Origin: a virus
Strand: one strand, 5' to 3'
Length of the DNA: 25,911 nt
IMG/VR virus record: IMGVR_UViG_3300044981_000054
Span: 1-25,911 of that record
Positions within the stretch are counted from its first letter, which is position 1; each line of letters opens with the position of its first letter. The notes beneath the pieces are model-generated. The model did not search any database. It was not told where the DNA came from and was given only the letters and a program-made list of their open reading frames with translations. Of this stretch, positions 1 to 7,209 are shown in pieces. The translations under genes were made by a program, and so were the position numbers.

Positions 1-300
1 ACCGGCGAGACGGAGTCCGGCGCCACCATCGGAATCCGTGCGGACGGCGATACCACGCACAGCGCCGGCAACTACCAGTACCTGATCATCGTGCCGGCCA
101 CGCAGTCCACGGAGACTCCTGCGCAGATCAACGCGGCGCTCGGCAAGGCGTTGGCTCCGGGCAACTACTGGGCGGCGATCGACCAGACCGACACACTGGC
201 CGGCAATCCCTCCACCAGCGCGTGGACCGCGGAAGTCCCGTTCAGCATCCCGGCCCCGATCGTACAGCCGGCGCCCCCGACCGCTTTCTCAGCTGCTTAG
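1..300 (+). CDS. C-terminal part of a beta-rich phage protein (5' end outside window)
   Basis: The frame is open from the first base to TAG at 298-300, giving about 99 residues with the true start upstream of the window. A GTG at 91 could serve as a start, but the open frame before it has the same composition, so I read this as the tail of a longer gene. The visible part is rich in Gly, Thr, Ala and Pro, has alternating hydrophobic residues (YQYLIIVPA, NYWAAIDQTD) and ends in a proline-rich stretch. This is typical of phage fibre or immunoglobulin-like beta domains. I do not recognise a specific family. A function in the virion surface is only an inference from composition and from the neighbouring structural genes. 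Confidence 0.6.
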   Translation, partial: TGETESGATIGIRADGDTTHSAGNYQYLIIVPATQSTETPAQINAALGKALAPGNYWAAIDQTDTLAGNPSTSAWTAEVPFSIPAPIVQPAPPTAFSAA

Positions 301-369
301 TAGCCTGGCTAAGCTATTGGTTCAACTCAGGCCCCCAACCCACGTGTACCCTCAAATGGCCACCGTGAC

Positions 370-615
370 ATGAACGCACTCGTCCTCGCCGCGATTCTCG
401 CCTCGCATACGCTCCACTGGGACGCACCGAAGCATCACGCCCACCTGATCGGATACGTGGTCTACGCGCTCTCCAAGGAGGGGGAGCGACGCAAGCTGGA
501 CACGCTGCCGAAGACGGCGACGAGCTACACCGTGCGGGGCGAGCCGGGAGATTGCTTCCAGGTGTCAGCGCTGCACGGCAAACGCGAATCCGCTGGCATC
601 AAGGTGTGTCTGTGA
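370..615 (+). CDS. Small FN3-like protein, possibly exported
   Basis: An 81-residue protein. Residues 1-12 are hydrophobic (NALVLAAILAS) and could be a short signal sequence or membrane-contacting segment, although there is no Lys/Arg before the hydrophobic run. The rest reads like one fibronectin type III-like beta sandwich: HWDAP, a GYVVYAL strand, TSYTV, then a CFQVSAL strand and a final Ile-Lys-Val strand. Two cysteines (in GDCF and in KVCL) could pair if the protein is exported. No good Shine-Dalgarno precedes ATG 370. Its stop overlaps the GTG start of the next gene (GTGA, 612-615), which supports the reading frame. Function unknown. Confidence 0.6.
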   Translation: MNALVLAAILASHTLHWDAPKHHAHLIGYVVYALSKEGERRKLDTLPKTATSYTVRGEPGDCFQVSALHGKRESAGIKVCL

Positions 616-1058
616 ACTGGCCCGAGATCGCGGTCACTCTGATGTGGAAGCTCGCTCCTGCGGGTGTAGTGATCACCCGCAAGGACCTGGCGAGCCTGCC
701 GCAGGACCGCGTGTTGATCGATGAACGTGATGCGACGAGCGTGCGCTTCTCATGGATGACGCCCGAGGCGGCGCGGCTGCATGCGAAACGTCTGAAGCAA
801 CACACGGGCGAGAAGGCCGGTGTCTCGCAACTTCAAGGACGTTGGCAGAAGATCGCGGTCGTTCTACTGTGGAAGCTAGCCAAGGACGGTGTAATGTTAG
901 GACAGACAGACCGGGATGCAGTGCCCGCGCACCTCACCTTGCTCGCTCACGGGCACGAGCAGGACATCGAGTATCGGTTCGTGCCACGATCGGAAGCGCA
1001 ACGGATCGCCCGCTGGGAAAAAGACAACGAAGGCAAGACGATTGTGGAGGCGATGTGA
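612..1058 (+). CDS. Hypothetical protein made of two tandem copies of one ~70-residue domain
   Basis: A 148-residue protein. I chose GTG 612 because it overlaps the preceding stop (GTGA) and has AAGG seven bases upstream. An upstream in-frame start at 552 would lie inside the previous gene. The protein is an internal duplication. Residues 3-70 (WPEIAVTLMWKLAPAGVVIT...) align along their whole length with residues 78-145 (WQKIAVVLLWKLAKDGVMLG...). The copies share the IAV-L-WKLA-GV core, an Asp/Pro middle, a strand ending in Arg/Phe and an EA-R-A-R helix. The period is 75 residues. I do not know a function. Short phage proteins carrying one such unit are familiar, and the lack of a signal or membrane segment suggests a cytoplasmic role. 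Confidence 0.75.
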   Translation: MNWPEIAVTLMWKLAPAGVVITRKDLASLPQDRVLIDERDATSVRFSWMTPEAARLHAKRLKQHTGEKAGVSQLQGRWQKIAVVLLWKLAKDGVMLGQTDRDAVPAHLTLLAHGHEQDIEYRFVPRSEAQRIARWEKDNEGKTIVEAM

Positions 1059-1333
1059 GGCAACATTCAGCCCTGATCCGTGAGCGCGTCGTCGCACGCA
1101 CGCTCGACATGCTCGAGCACCTGCGGATCCAGGTGTCCTGTCTTCCCAAGACCGAGATCGACATGGACGCGCTCAAGAAGCTCGAGCGTCCCCAGCAATT
1201 CGATCTGGCCGAGGTGGTGGCGCGCTGTGTGATGGAACAGCTTTATCCCCAGGACCCTCGTTTCGATAAGACCCGTCGCACCGTGAATCAGCAAATAAAA
1301 AGCTTGAGAGGGGATGGCGATGCCACGACGTAA
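1055..1333 (+). CDS. Hypothetical helical protein, 92 aa
   Basis: GTG at 1055 overlaps the previous stop (GTGA) and lies 4 bases after GGAGG (1046-1050), which decides the start. The same frame is open further upstream but that part is a shadow of the preceding gene. The 92-residue product is charged and looks mainly helical: RERVVARTLDMLEHL, MDALKKLERP, then DLAEVVARCVMEQLYP and a basic C-terminus. There are no membrane segments or catalytic motifs that I recognise. It overlaps the next gene by about 20 bases. It sits directly upstream of the packaging genes, a region that often carries small regulators or DNA-binding proteins, but nothing in the sequence proves that role. Confidence 0.65.
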   Translation: MRQHSALIRERVVARTLDMLEHLRIQVSCLPKTEIDMDALKKLERPQQFDLAEVVARCVMEQLYPQDPRFDKTRRTVNQQIKSLRGDGDATT

Positions 1334-1652
1334 GCCCAAACTCGGTGTGCCTGATTCGCTCGAAGCCGCTCAGGAATGCGCACGGCTCGCGCAGGAGGGC
1401 AACGTCAAACTCGCTCGTGCCGTCGACATCCTCAGGGGGGCCATGGAGATCGCGATCATTGCTGAGGTGGACAACCAGACTGGCCGTCTCGTCACATTGC
1501 AGGATCTCAAGGGCATTCTGAGCGCTGGTCTGGATGAGTATTCCCGTCTCACCGGCCAGAACTGGCGCCTGCCGAAGAACAAGCTTCAGGGCAGCTGGGC
1601 GGGTGGTACGGGCAACAAACCGGTTCACGAACGGGAGATGAGCGATGGCTGA
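1314..1652 (+). CDS. Hypothetical protein, 112 aa, upstream of terminase
   Basis: Two in-frame ATGs, at 1314 and 1320, are possible. GAGAGGGG at 1308-1313 fits the second better, and would give MPRRKPKLG as the N-terminus. The first ~10 residues are strongly basic. The middle (SLEAAQECARLAQEGNVKLA, then RAVDILRGAMEIAIIAEV) looks alpha-helical, and the C-terminus is Gly/Lys-rich. The basic start followed by helices would suit a nucleic-acid-binding protein, but I recognise no family. Its stop (TGA 1650-1652) lies inside the next small gene, which begins at 1645, so the two are translationally linked. Confidence 0.65.
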   Translation: MAMPRRKPKLGVPDSLEAAQECARLAQEGNVKLARAVDILRGAMEIAIIAEVDNQTGRLVTLQDLKGILSAGLDEYSRLTGQNWRLPKNKLQGSWAGGTGNKPVHEREMSDG

Positions 1653-1818
1653 CAGCATGAAACCCGGCGGCGGTGGCCGCTTCAAGGCGCTCGAAGGCAA
1701 GCTGGAGCACAAGAAGGGCGTGAGCAATCCTGGCGCGCTGGCGGCGTACATCGGCCGGCGCAAGTACGGTGCTGGTCAGATGGCCAAGTGGGCGGCGAAA
1801 GGCCGCGCAGCAAAATAG
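1645..1818 (+). CDS. Conserved small basic phage protein, 57 aa
   Basis: A short ORF beginning ATG 1645, with GGGAG seven bases upstream (1633-1637), and ending TAG 1816-1818. The product has a Gly-rich start (MADSMKPGGGGRFKALEGKL), then HKKGVSNPGALAAYIGRRKYG and a Lys/Ala-rich tail. The pattern GRF-AL-KL, followed by GV-NP-ALAAYIGR-KYG, is one I associate with very small proteins encoded near packaging and portal genes of many phages. They have no established function. The protein is short and basic with no membrane segment. The 8-base overlap with the previous gene and the clear Shine-Dalgarno support expression. Confidence 0.7.
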   Translation: MADSMKPGGGGRFKALEGKLEHKKGVSNPGALAAYIGRRKYGAGQMAKWAAKGRAAK

Positions 1819-1832
1819 TGATGGTTTGGTGA

Positions 1833-2087
1833 ATGGCCGCTCCCAAAGGTACTGTTCCACCCAACGCCGGCAAGGGTCGTAAGCCCGGCAGCCGCAATAA
1901 GGTTGGGGCCGATATCCGGGCGATGGTCCACACCGCGCTCGTCAAGGCGGGCGGCGTCAAGTACCTGCAGACACAGGCCGAGGAGAATCCGTCTGCCTTC
2001 CTGGCGCTGGTCGGCAAGACGCTGCCCAAGGATGTCAATTTGAGTGCCGATGGCGGGTTGTCGCTCTCCATTACCCTCTCGAAGTGA
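1833..2087 (+). CDS. Putative small terminase subunit
   Basis: An 84-residue protein immediately before the large terminase, whose GTG start overlaps its stop (GTGA, 2084-2087). The N-terminus has a Gly/Lys/Arg-rich DNA-contacting segment (GKGRKPGSRNKVGADIRA), the KG-P-GSRNK pattern seen at the start of many phage small terminases and related DNA-binding proteins. A helix and NPSAFLALVGKTLPKDV follow; this pattern is also common in these short proteins, where it precedes the oligomerisation part. The Shine-Dalgarno before ATG 1833 is weak. A small terminase recognises the packaging site and loads the motor. The assignment rests on position and N-terminal pattern; the protein is shorter than many small terminases. 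Confidence 0.6.
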   Translation: MAAPKGTVPPNAGKGRKPGSRNKVGADIRAMVHTALVKAGGVKYLQTQAEENPSAFLALVGKTLPKDVNLSADGGLSLSITLSK

Positions 2088-3550
2088 TTAACTACGACTA
2101 CAAGAGCCCCGGGCCTGTCGTTGATGAGCTGCTGCTCAGCGATTCCTTTGTCACTGGTATCCGTGGACCGATCGGCTCAGGAAAGTCCACCGGGTGCGTG
2201 ATGAAATGCCTGATAATCTCTGACAAGCAGCCGGTGCAATCAGATGGACGGAAGCATTCGCGCGGCGCGATTATCCGCAACACCTATCCCGAACTAACCA
2301 CCACAACCATCAAGACTTGGCACCAGTGGGTTCCCAAAGAGATTGGTCGCTGGCAGTCACAGGGTCCGCCTACTCATCACATCATCGACGACAAGCTCGA
2401 CATGGAGGTGATGTTCGTAGCTTTGGATCGACCCGAGGACGTGCGCAAGCTTCTATCCCTCGAGCTGACATGGGCCTGGATCAACGAAGCTCGCGAGGTG
2501 CCCAAAGCGATCCTGGACGGTCTTACCGGTCGCGTCGGCCGCTTCCCGCCTGTTCGTGACGGGGGCTGCGTCGATCCGCAGATCATCATGGACACGAACT
2601 CACCCGAGATCGATCACTGGTGGTACGTGCTGGCGGAACAGGATACCTCCAGTCAGCGTAACGCCGATCTGGTGGAGAGCGTCAAACTGGCTGAAGCCGA
2701 GATGCGCGCCAGCGGCTCACTACGCTTCGACCAGCCGCTGTTCAAGTTCCTGGCCCAGCCGGATGCCAATTCGCCCGACGCTGAGAATCGCGTCAACCTG
2801 CCGAGCGACTACTACGCCAAGGCGAGCGCGGGTAAATCAGACGAGTGGAAGAAGGTCTACATTCGTGGCGCCTACGGCTTCGTACAGGACGGTCGACCGG
2901 TCTATCCGGAGTTCCGGGAGAACCTGCACGTCAAGATATTCGAGCTCAATCCGCGCTTGCCGATCGATATCGGGATCGACTTCGGACTCACGCCCGCCGC
3001 CACACTGGGCCAACGCACGTTCACGGGTATCCACCGGGTGCGCTGGGAAGTGGTGACCGAGCACATGGGCGCCAAGCAGTTCGCGCTTCTGCTCAACGGC
3101 TTCATTCAACAGACCTGTCCCAACTTCCAGATCGGCTCGATCACGGGTGACCCGGCAGGTGATTCCGACAGTCAGAGCGACTCGGACGAGACCTGCTTCA
3201 AGATCCTGCGCGCCAACAAGGTGAACGCCAAGCCGGCACCCACGAACGATCCGACCATCCGGCGTGAGGCGCACGCCCAGGCCATGACGCGGTTGATCGA
3301 CGGGGAGGCGGGGTATCAGATCCATCCGCAGGGCTGTCCGACGCTACGCCGTGGGATGGCTGGCCAGTATCGCTATCGACGCGTCCAGGTAGTCGGTGAC
3401 GAGCGCTTCCACGACAAGCCCGAGAAGAACTCGGTCAGCCATGTGTGTGAGGCGGATCAGTACCGCATGCTGGGGACCGGTGAGGGCAGGGTGGTATTGC
3501 AGGGGACACTCGGCGGCAAACGGATCAGGCCCGCTTACTCGCTCATGTAG
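2084..3550 (+). CDS. terL: Terminase large subunit (packaging ATPase and nuclease)
   Basis: A 488-residue protein starting at GTG 2084, coupled to the small-terminase stop. The N-terminal ATPase has a Walker A loop at residues 28-36 (GPIGSGKST), an arginine-bearing IIRNTYPEL segment, and a Walker B strand ending in WINE with the acidic residue near 135 (TWAWINEAREV). The C-terminal RNase H-like nuclease shows three acidic positions: D299 in DIGIDFG, D356 in TGDPAGD and D458 in the CEADQY segment. Length and motif order match phage large terminases. This enzyme cuts concatemeric phage DNA and pumps it through the portal using ATP. It is one of the most certain calls in the window. The closest family cannot be named without a search. 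Confidence 0.95.
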   Translation: MINYDYKSPGPVVDELLLSDSFVTGIRGPIGSGKSTGCVMKCLIISDKQPVQSDGRKHSRGAIIRNTYPELTTTTIKTWHQWVPKEIGRWQSQGPPTHHIIDDKLDMEVMFVALDRPEDVRKLLSLELTWAWINEAREVPKAILDGLTGRVGRFPPVRDGGCVDPQIIMDTNSPEIDHWWYVLAEQDTSSQRNADLVESVKLAEAEMRASGSLRFDQPLFKFLAQPDANSPDAENRVNLPSDYYAKASAGKSDEWKKVYIRGAYGFVQDGRPVYPEFRENLHVKIFELNPRLPIDIGIDFGLTPAATLGQRTFTGIHRVRWEVVTEHMGAKQFALLLNGFIQQTCPNFQIGSITGDPAGDSDSQSDSDETCFKILRANKVNAKPAPTNDPTIRREAHAQAMTRLIDGEAGYQIHPQGCPTLRRGMAGQYRYRRVQVVGDERFHDKPEKNSVSHVCEADQYRMLGTGEGRVVLQGTLGGKRIRPAYSLM

Positions 3551-3579
3551 TTGATTGTGCCCGCAACCTTGGCCACATT
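3551..3579 (+). promoter_or_regulatory. Copy 1 of a three-copy 29-bp motif (candidate phage promoter/operator)
   Basis: TTGATT, then a 17-base block GTGCCCGCAACCTTGGC, then CACATT. The central block is shared with copies at 11637 and 17529. It fills the short gap between the large terminase and the next gene, ending a few bases before that gene's start. Read as a sigma70 promoter it has a fair -35 and a poor -10. The conservation of the spacer argues instead for a dedicated recognition sequence, such as that of a phage RNA polymerase or regulator. Confidence 0.5.
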
Positions 3580-3585
3580 CTGGCC
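3571..3585 (+). other. Small inverted repeat abutting a start codon
   Basis: GGCCA (3571-3575), loop CATTC, TGGCC (3581-3585): a perfect 5-bp stem that ends at the base before ATG 3586. No Shine-Dalgarno is visible in this gap. The stem may affect initiation of the next gene or be part of the regulatory motif it overlaps. Confidence 0.4.
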
Positions 3586-3846
3586 ATGAGCTTTCTCGCC
3601 CATCTGCAGCAGAGCGTCCACAAGGTTGATCCCGTCGATACCGCTGTCAGCAAGGCGGTGGGGTTGAACTTCGCGCCCAAGACGCCTCCGCCGACTCCGG
3701 GCGTGCCCAATCCCAACGACGCTGCCAATGCCGCGCAGAACCTCACCGACCAGATGCGCATGCGGCGGGGGCTGATGGCCAACATCTACGCGGGTGCCGC
3801 GGCCAATCAGCAGCCTGTCACGGGCAAGACCGCCCTGGGCACATGA
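3586..3846 (+). CDS. Conserved small phage protein preceding the portal, 86 aa
   Basis: ATG 3586 gives MSFLAHLQQSVHKVDPVDTA, then a proline-rich linker (PKTPPPTPGVPNP), a helix with MRMRRGLMANIY, and a C-terminus TGKTALGT. Many podophages encode, next to the terminase or portal, a short protein with an MGFL-like N-terminus, a Pro/Ala-rich middle and a final arginine-rich helix before a G-KT-LG end. This protein fits that pattern. The function of those proteins is not established. The start has no ribosome binding site, unlike most genes here, and follows directly after the three-copy motif. The stop overlaps the next ATG (ATGA). Confidence 0.7.
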   Translation: MSFLAHLQQSVHKVDPVDTAVSKAVGLNFAPKTPPPTPGVPNPNDAANAAQNLTDQMRMRRGLMANIYAGAAANQQPVTGKTALGT

Positions 3847-4115
3847 CTCCCGTGGCGCTCTCCAAGGCCGAGAGCCTGGCGAAGTTCGCGCAGGCCTCGG
3901 GCTCGCCCCTCAACACCTTCGCGCTCACGCTCACACGCGGGGAAGCGTACGAGCTGCTGGACTACATGGCGGAAGGAGGGCTGGGAAAGTGTCAGTTCCA
4001 CGACGATCTGGTACGTGACATCCGCCAGGCCAAGTCGGATGGTGATCCCTGGGTGATCCTCAGGAACTTCCAGCTTCAGGGGCTGGATATCGTGTGCGTG
4101 GACAGCCTGCACTGA
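3843..4115 (+). CDS. Hypothetical protein, 90 aa
   Basis: ATG 3843 overlaps the previous stop, and the TGA at 4113-4115 overlaps the portal start (TGATG). The 90-residue product is predicted to mix helices and strands: ESLAKFAQASGSPLNTFALTL, then GEAYELLDYMAEGG, a segment with several acidic residues, and a C-terminal strand IVCVDSLH. It has two cysteines, no membrane segment and no motif that I recognise. Its position between a small conserved protein and the portal, with tight coupling on both sides, suggests it is made together with head components. No function can be given. Confidence 0.7.
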   Translation: MTPVALSKAESLAKFAQASGSPLNTFALTLTRGEAYELLDYMAEGGLGKCQFHDDLVRDIRQAKSDGDPWVILRNFQLQGLDIVCVDSLH

Positions 4116-5773
4116 TGTCCGATGACGCCAACAGCCTGATCCGCGAGTACGAGTACCTATGGAGTAAGCAGGGCAACTTCCGCATGCTCTGGAACACGGC
4201 CGCGCAGTACGTTATGCCGGCGTGGGACAACTTCATCGGTGAGTTCGCGGAAGGTGTTAACCGCAACACCCGTATCTTCGATTCGACGGGCGTCATCGCC
4301 AACGAACGGTTCGCGGCTGCCATGGAGGCGATGCTCACGCCGCGCAGCCAGATCTGGCACAAGCTCAAGAGCGCTGACGAGGAACTGAACGATATCCCAG
4401 CCGTGCAGCGCTACCTGGATCAGGTCAACAAGATCCTGTTCGCCGCGCGCTATCACCCGATGGCGAACTTCGCCTCCCAGACGGACGAGTGCTACATGTC
4501 ACTCGGGGCGTACGGGAATAACCTGCTTTTCATCGATGAGGTGGTGGGAACCTGTCTGCGCTACCGCTCCGTGCCGCTATCCGAGCTCGTGTGGGCGCTC
4601 AACCATCAGGGGATGGTCGATACCGTCTATCGCAAGTTCAAATACACGGCCAAGCAGGCCATCGATCATTGGGGTAAAACGAACGTCCCGCAGGTGATCC
4701 AGAACCAGTTCGCCAAGAATCCGTACGAAGAGTCCGAGTGGCTCCACGTGATCCGGCCCAACGGCGAGCACGTGCCCTTTTCCTACGGCGATAAGGGGAA
4801 GAAGTTCGAATGCTGGTATATCCACCTGGGGACCAAGTCGATCCAGGAGCGCAGCGCCTATCGGACTTTCCCGTGCGCTGTCGGCCGCTATCGCGTAGCG
4901 CCGCGCGAGAACTATGGCCGGGGACCTGCGACGACCTGTCTGCCTGACATCCGTACGGCCAACGAGATGGTCAAGACGGGCCTTCGGGCCGGCCAGAAGG
5001 CGGTCGATCCGCCCATCCTGCTGGCTGAAGAGTCAGTCCTCCAGAACTTCAACCAGCGTCCCGGTGCCAACAACTACGGGATGATGACCAGCGACGGCAA
5101 GCCCCTCGCCATGGCCTTCGAGGGCAAGAACAACTGGGAGATCGGCAAGGAGCAACTGGAGGGTACCCGCGCCACAGTACGTGACACGTTCCTCAACACG
5201 CTGTTCCAGATCCTCGTCCAGAATCCCAACATGACGGCGACCGAGGCTTTGCTCCGCGCCCAGGAGAAAGGCGAGCTGATCGCTCCCGCGATGGGCCGAC
5301 AGCAGAGTGAGTTCCTGGGTCCGGATATTCACCGCGAGATCGACATTCTCTCAAATGCCAACCAGTTGCCGCCACCGCCACGGGAATTCCTGCGGTCGCG
5401 CAAGGGTATTCAGATCGAGTACACCAGTCCGATGGCCATGGCACTGCGTGCCCAGGAAGGCACGGCGATCATGAACACGGTGAGCGATCTCGCCCAGATG
5501 GCCAACCTCGACAAGTCCGTCCTGCAGCTCTTCGACTTCCACGAGGCCGGCCGGGAGATGGCGATTATCCGGGGCTGCCCGGCGAAGCTCATCCGCAGCG
5601 AGGATGAGGTGCAGGCGCTCATGGAGCATGCGGCGCAACTGCAGCAGCAGCAGGAGGCCGCCCAACAGGCGCCGCAGGTGGCGATGGGTGTGAAGAACCT
5701 CGCCCAGGCCGCTCAGGCGATCGGCGGTGGGGCTGCGGCTCCCGGTAGTCCCCAGGTGGCGGCAGCCGCATGA
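4115..5773 (+). CDS. Portal (head-to-tail connector) protein, T7 gp8-like
   Basis: I place the start at ATG 4115, which overlaps the preceding stop; an alternative start at 4094 would sit inside the upstream gene. The 552 residues match the size of T7-type connectors (T7 gp8 is about 535). Characteristic segments are the N-terminal helix LIREYEYLWSKQGNFRMLWN followed by QYVMP, then MLTPRSQIWHKL, the mid-protein YRKFKYTAKQAI, the core RENYGRGPA and a C-terminal LRAQEKGELIAPAMGR region. The last ~45 residues are Gln/Ala-rich, probably a flexible tail. The product forms the ring through which DNA is packaged and released, bridging the capsid vertex and tail tubular protein A. Its place just after the terminase agrees. 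Confidence 0.92.
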   Translation: MSDDANSLIREYEYLWSKQGNFRMLWNTAAQYVMPAWDNFIGEFAEGVNRNTRIFDSTGVIANERFAAAMEAMLTPRSQIWHKLKSADEELNDIPAVQRYLDQVNKILFAARYHPMANFASQTDECYMSLGAYGNNLLFIDEVVGTCLRYRSVPLSELVWALNHQGMVDTVYRKFKYTAKQAIDHWGKTNVPQVIQNQFAKNPYEESEWLHVIRPNGEHVPFSYGDKGKKFECWYIHLGTKSIQERSAYRTFPCAVGRYRVAPRENYGRGPATTCLPDIRTANEMVKTGLRAGQKAVDPPILLAEESVLQNFNQRPGANNYGMMTSDGKPLAMAFEGKNNWEIGKEQLEGTRATVRDTFLNTLFQILVQNPNMTATEALLRAQEKGELIAPAMGRQQSEFLGPDIHREIDILSNANQLPPPPREFLRSRKGIQIEYTSPMAMALRAQEGTAIMNTVSDLAQMANLDKSVLQLFDFHEAGREMAIIRGCPAKLIRSEDEVQALMEHAAQLQQQQEAAQQAPQVAMGVKNLAQAAQAIGGGAAAPGSPQVAAAA

Positions 5774-6162
5774 CGGACGCCTACGACAATGGCAATGGCT
5801 CGGTGCAACTGACGTGGCCTTCGTTCACGACGGTGGTTCCCGATAGCTATAACGTGTACGTCAACGGCACGCTGAACCAGAACGTCGCGACGCGGGTCGC
5901 CACGGTCAGCGGGCTCACGGCTACGAGCTATTCGGCGGGGGCCATTCCACCCACGCCCAACAACTCCACACGGCCGCAGAGCATGCCGCCTACCGGCGTG
6001 GTGACGGATTCGCTGACCTACCATTTCCGTATTACGGCGGTGAAGTCCGGTATCGAGATCGCGAGCCTCAAGGATGTCTCGGTGACCGCGCAGCCGGTCT
6101 CGATCCTGCTTACCACGCCGATGAAGCGCGTCTTTCCCTTTCCCAACACGGGGCTCGACTGA
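5770..6162 (+). CDS. FN3-like beta-sandwich protein, 130 aa
   Basis: ATG 5770 overlaps the portal stop (ATGA). The N-terminal ~110 residues read like a fibronectin type III domain: GSVQLTWPSF (first strand with Trp), PDSYNVYVNGTL, VATVSGLTATSY, a Pro/Asn-rich loop, then LTYHFRITAVKSGIEIA and SVTA. The C-terminus is short and basic. FN3 and other Ig-like domains are common accessory modules on phage virions, where they may bind weakly to carbohydrates. No signal peptide or membrane segment is visible. It opens a run of five beta-rich or small proteins between the portal and scaffold. Confidence 0.7.
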   Translation: MTDAYDNGNGSVQLTWPSFTTVVPDSYNVYVNGTLNQNVATRVATVSGLTATSYSAGAIPPTPNNSTRPQSMPPTGVVTDSLTYHFRITAVKSGIEIASLKDVSVTAQPVSILLTTPMKRVFPFPNTGLD

Positions 6163-6449
6163 TGGCCGCAATCGATGCCATGCACCCTGAGCACCGCGAA
6201 CGGCTTCGGACTGCCGCGGTGGTGCACGAGACGGTCAAGCATCAGGTGCACGAGTCTATCTCGACCTCGCTCCAGAAAGAGACGGAGCGCCTGTTGGTCG
6301 CCATGCAGGAAGACGTGCAGACGGACAGGGAGATCGTCGTGGCGATCCGCGAACTGGTCCAGGCCCTGCGCGCGCCGATCCAGCGGACCTGCACGTTGCA
6401 CCTGTCCACCGGTCCTGTGGCCATCACGGTTCACGAGCAACGCCTTTGA
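6162..6449 (+). CDS. Coiled-coil hypothetical protein, 95 aa
   Basis: ATG 6162 overlaps the previous stop (TGATG). Residues 10-70 are a long amphipathic helix rich in Glu, Arg, Val and Leu (HRERLRTAAVVHETVKHQVH, then a Ser/Thr/Glu stretch, REIVVAIRELVQALRAPI), consistent with a coiled coil. The last 20 residues switch to beta-type sequence (TCTLHLSTGPVAITV). A stalk-like helix followed by a short beta tip suggests an oligomeric connector, but this is inference only. There is no transmembrane segment, so it is not an obvious spanin. Confidence 0.65.
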   Translation: MAAIDAMHPEHRERLRTAAVVHETVKHQVHESISTSLQKETERLLVAMQEDVQTDREIVVAIRELVQALRAPIQRTCTLHLSTGPVAITVHEQRL

Positions 6450-6462
6450 GAGGGAATTCATC

Positions 6463-6669
6463 ATGTCACTCGCATCAACCTATGCTGCGACCATCGCGAC
6501 CGCGCAGACCAGCCTTCCGACGCCCTTTGTCGGCCCCGGTGGCCTTATCACGGCCACGGTCGCGGAGAACGGCAACTGCGCCATCACCTTGAACAACACT
6601 CAAACCTTCACCGTCCCACCCGCGATGGTGCTGGCGTTCGCCACCTGGGTCACAACCACTTTCACCTGA
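6463..6669 (+). CDS. Small hypothetical protein, 68 aa
   Basis: ATG 6463 with GAGAGGG eight bases upstream is a strong start, and the ORF ends TGA 6667-6669. The frame is open upstream only as a shadow of the preceding gene. The product (MSLASTYAATIATAQTSLPT, then a Gly/Pro turn, ITATVAENGNCAITLN, then TFTVPPAMVLAFATWV) is short, nearly uncharged and beta-prone with a C-terminal hydrophobic helix. I recognise no family. Placement in the accessory cassette suggests a virion or assembly role. Confidence 0.6.
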   Translation: MSLASTYAATIATAQTSLPTPFVGPGGLITATVAENGNCAITLNNTQTFTVPPAMVLAFATWVTTTFT

Positions 6670-6678
6670 GGATTCGCG

Positions 6679-7203
6679 ATGGTCACCTACGACTTCAACT
6701 TCCCCGTGTTCACTCCAGCCTCGCTCGTTGCGGTGGCTGGTGGTGTCACGACCGGCTCGGTGCTGACCGGTATCATCTTCCCCGGTACCAACAAGTCCTC
6801 GATTATCACCGAGATCGACATCGAGGGCTCGGGGTCTTCCAGCGCGCCGGCTACCTTCGCGCTGTTCCGCACTATCACGAGTGCTGCCGCAGGTGCGTTG
6901 ACCACGGTCATCACGGGTCAGCCCACCATCTCGGTCGCGACCAACCCGGCTTTCACCGGCTCGGCGGGACAGGGCTCGTTCGCCACCACGCAGCCAACGC
7001 TGGCCGGCGCGGCTTTGAAGAACTGCGGACTGAATGCCAACGGTCAGCGGTATTTCTGGCGTGCCAACCCGAACCTCGACAACGCCATTGATCTTCCGGG
7101 TACAGCGACGGCGCTGTTGAACGGGATCGCGATCGTGCAGGTCGTGGCGACTGGCACTTCCGCGATCGCCGCGCAGGTGCGTATCCAGCTGAAAGAGATC
7201 TAA
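6679..7203 (+). CDS. Beta-rich hypothetical virion protein, 174 aa
   Basis: ATG 6679 follows GAGGA (6668-6672) with a 6-base spacer. The 174 residues are dominated by Thr, Ala, Gly, Ser and Val with few charges. They form repeated beta-type stretches such as TGIIFPGTNKSSIITEIDIE and APATFALFRTIT, then RYFWRANPNLDNAIDLPG and a C-terminal IAAQVRIQLKEI. Low charge and alternating strands are typical of phage decoration, fibre or baseplate-like proteins. I do not recognise a named family. The neighbouring genes 5770-9713 have a similar composition, so they may act as one surface module. Confidence 0.65.
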   Translation: MVTYDFNFPVFTPASLVAVAGGVTTGSVLTGIIFPGTNKSSIITEIDIEGSGSSSAPATFALFRTITSAAAGALTTVITGQPTISVATNPAFTGSAGQGSFATTQPTLAGAALKNCGLNANGQRYFWRANPNLDNAIDLPGTATALLNGIAIVQVVATGTSAIAAQVRIQLKEI

Positions 7204-7209
7204 GCCGGT

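Noticed and set aside
301-369. Possible promoter or fourth motif copy in the first gap
   Set aside because: TTGGTT at 317 has no -10 at a suitable distance, and the GTGCCCGCAA core is absent. I see nothing firm in this gap.
901-940. GTGCCCGC near 921 as another copy of the three-copy motif
   Set aside because: The match stops after eight bases and the flanks do not agree; it lies in coding sequence and is likely chance.
752-1054. N-terminal extension of the frame that ends at 1333
   Set aside because: This part lies wholly within the duplicated-domain gene and is low in sense; the GTG at 1055 with GGAGG upstream is the better start.
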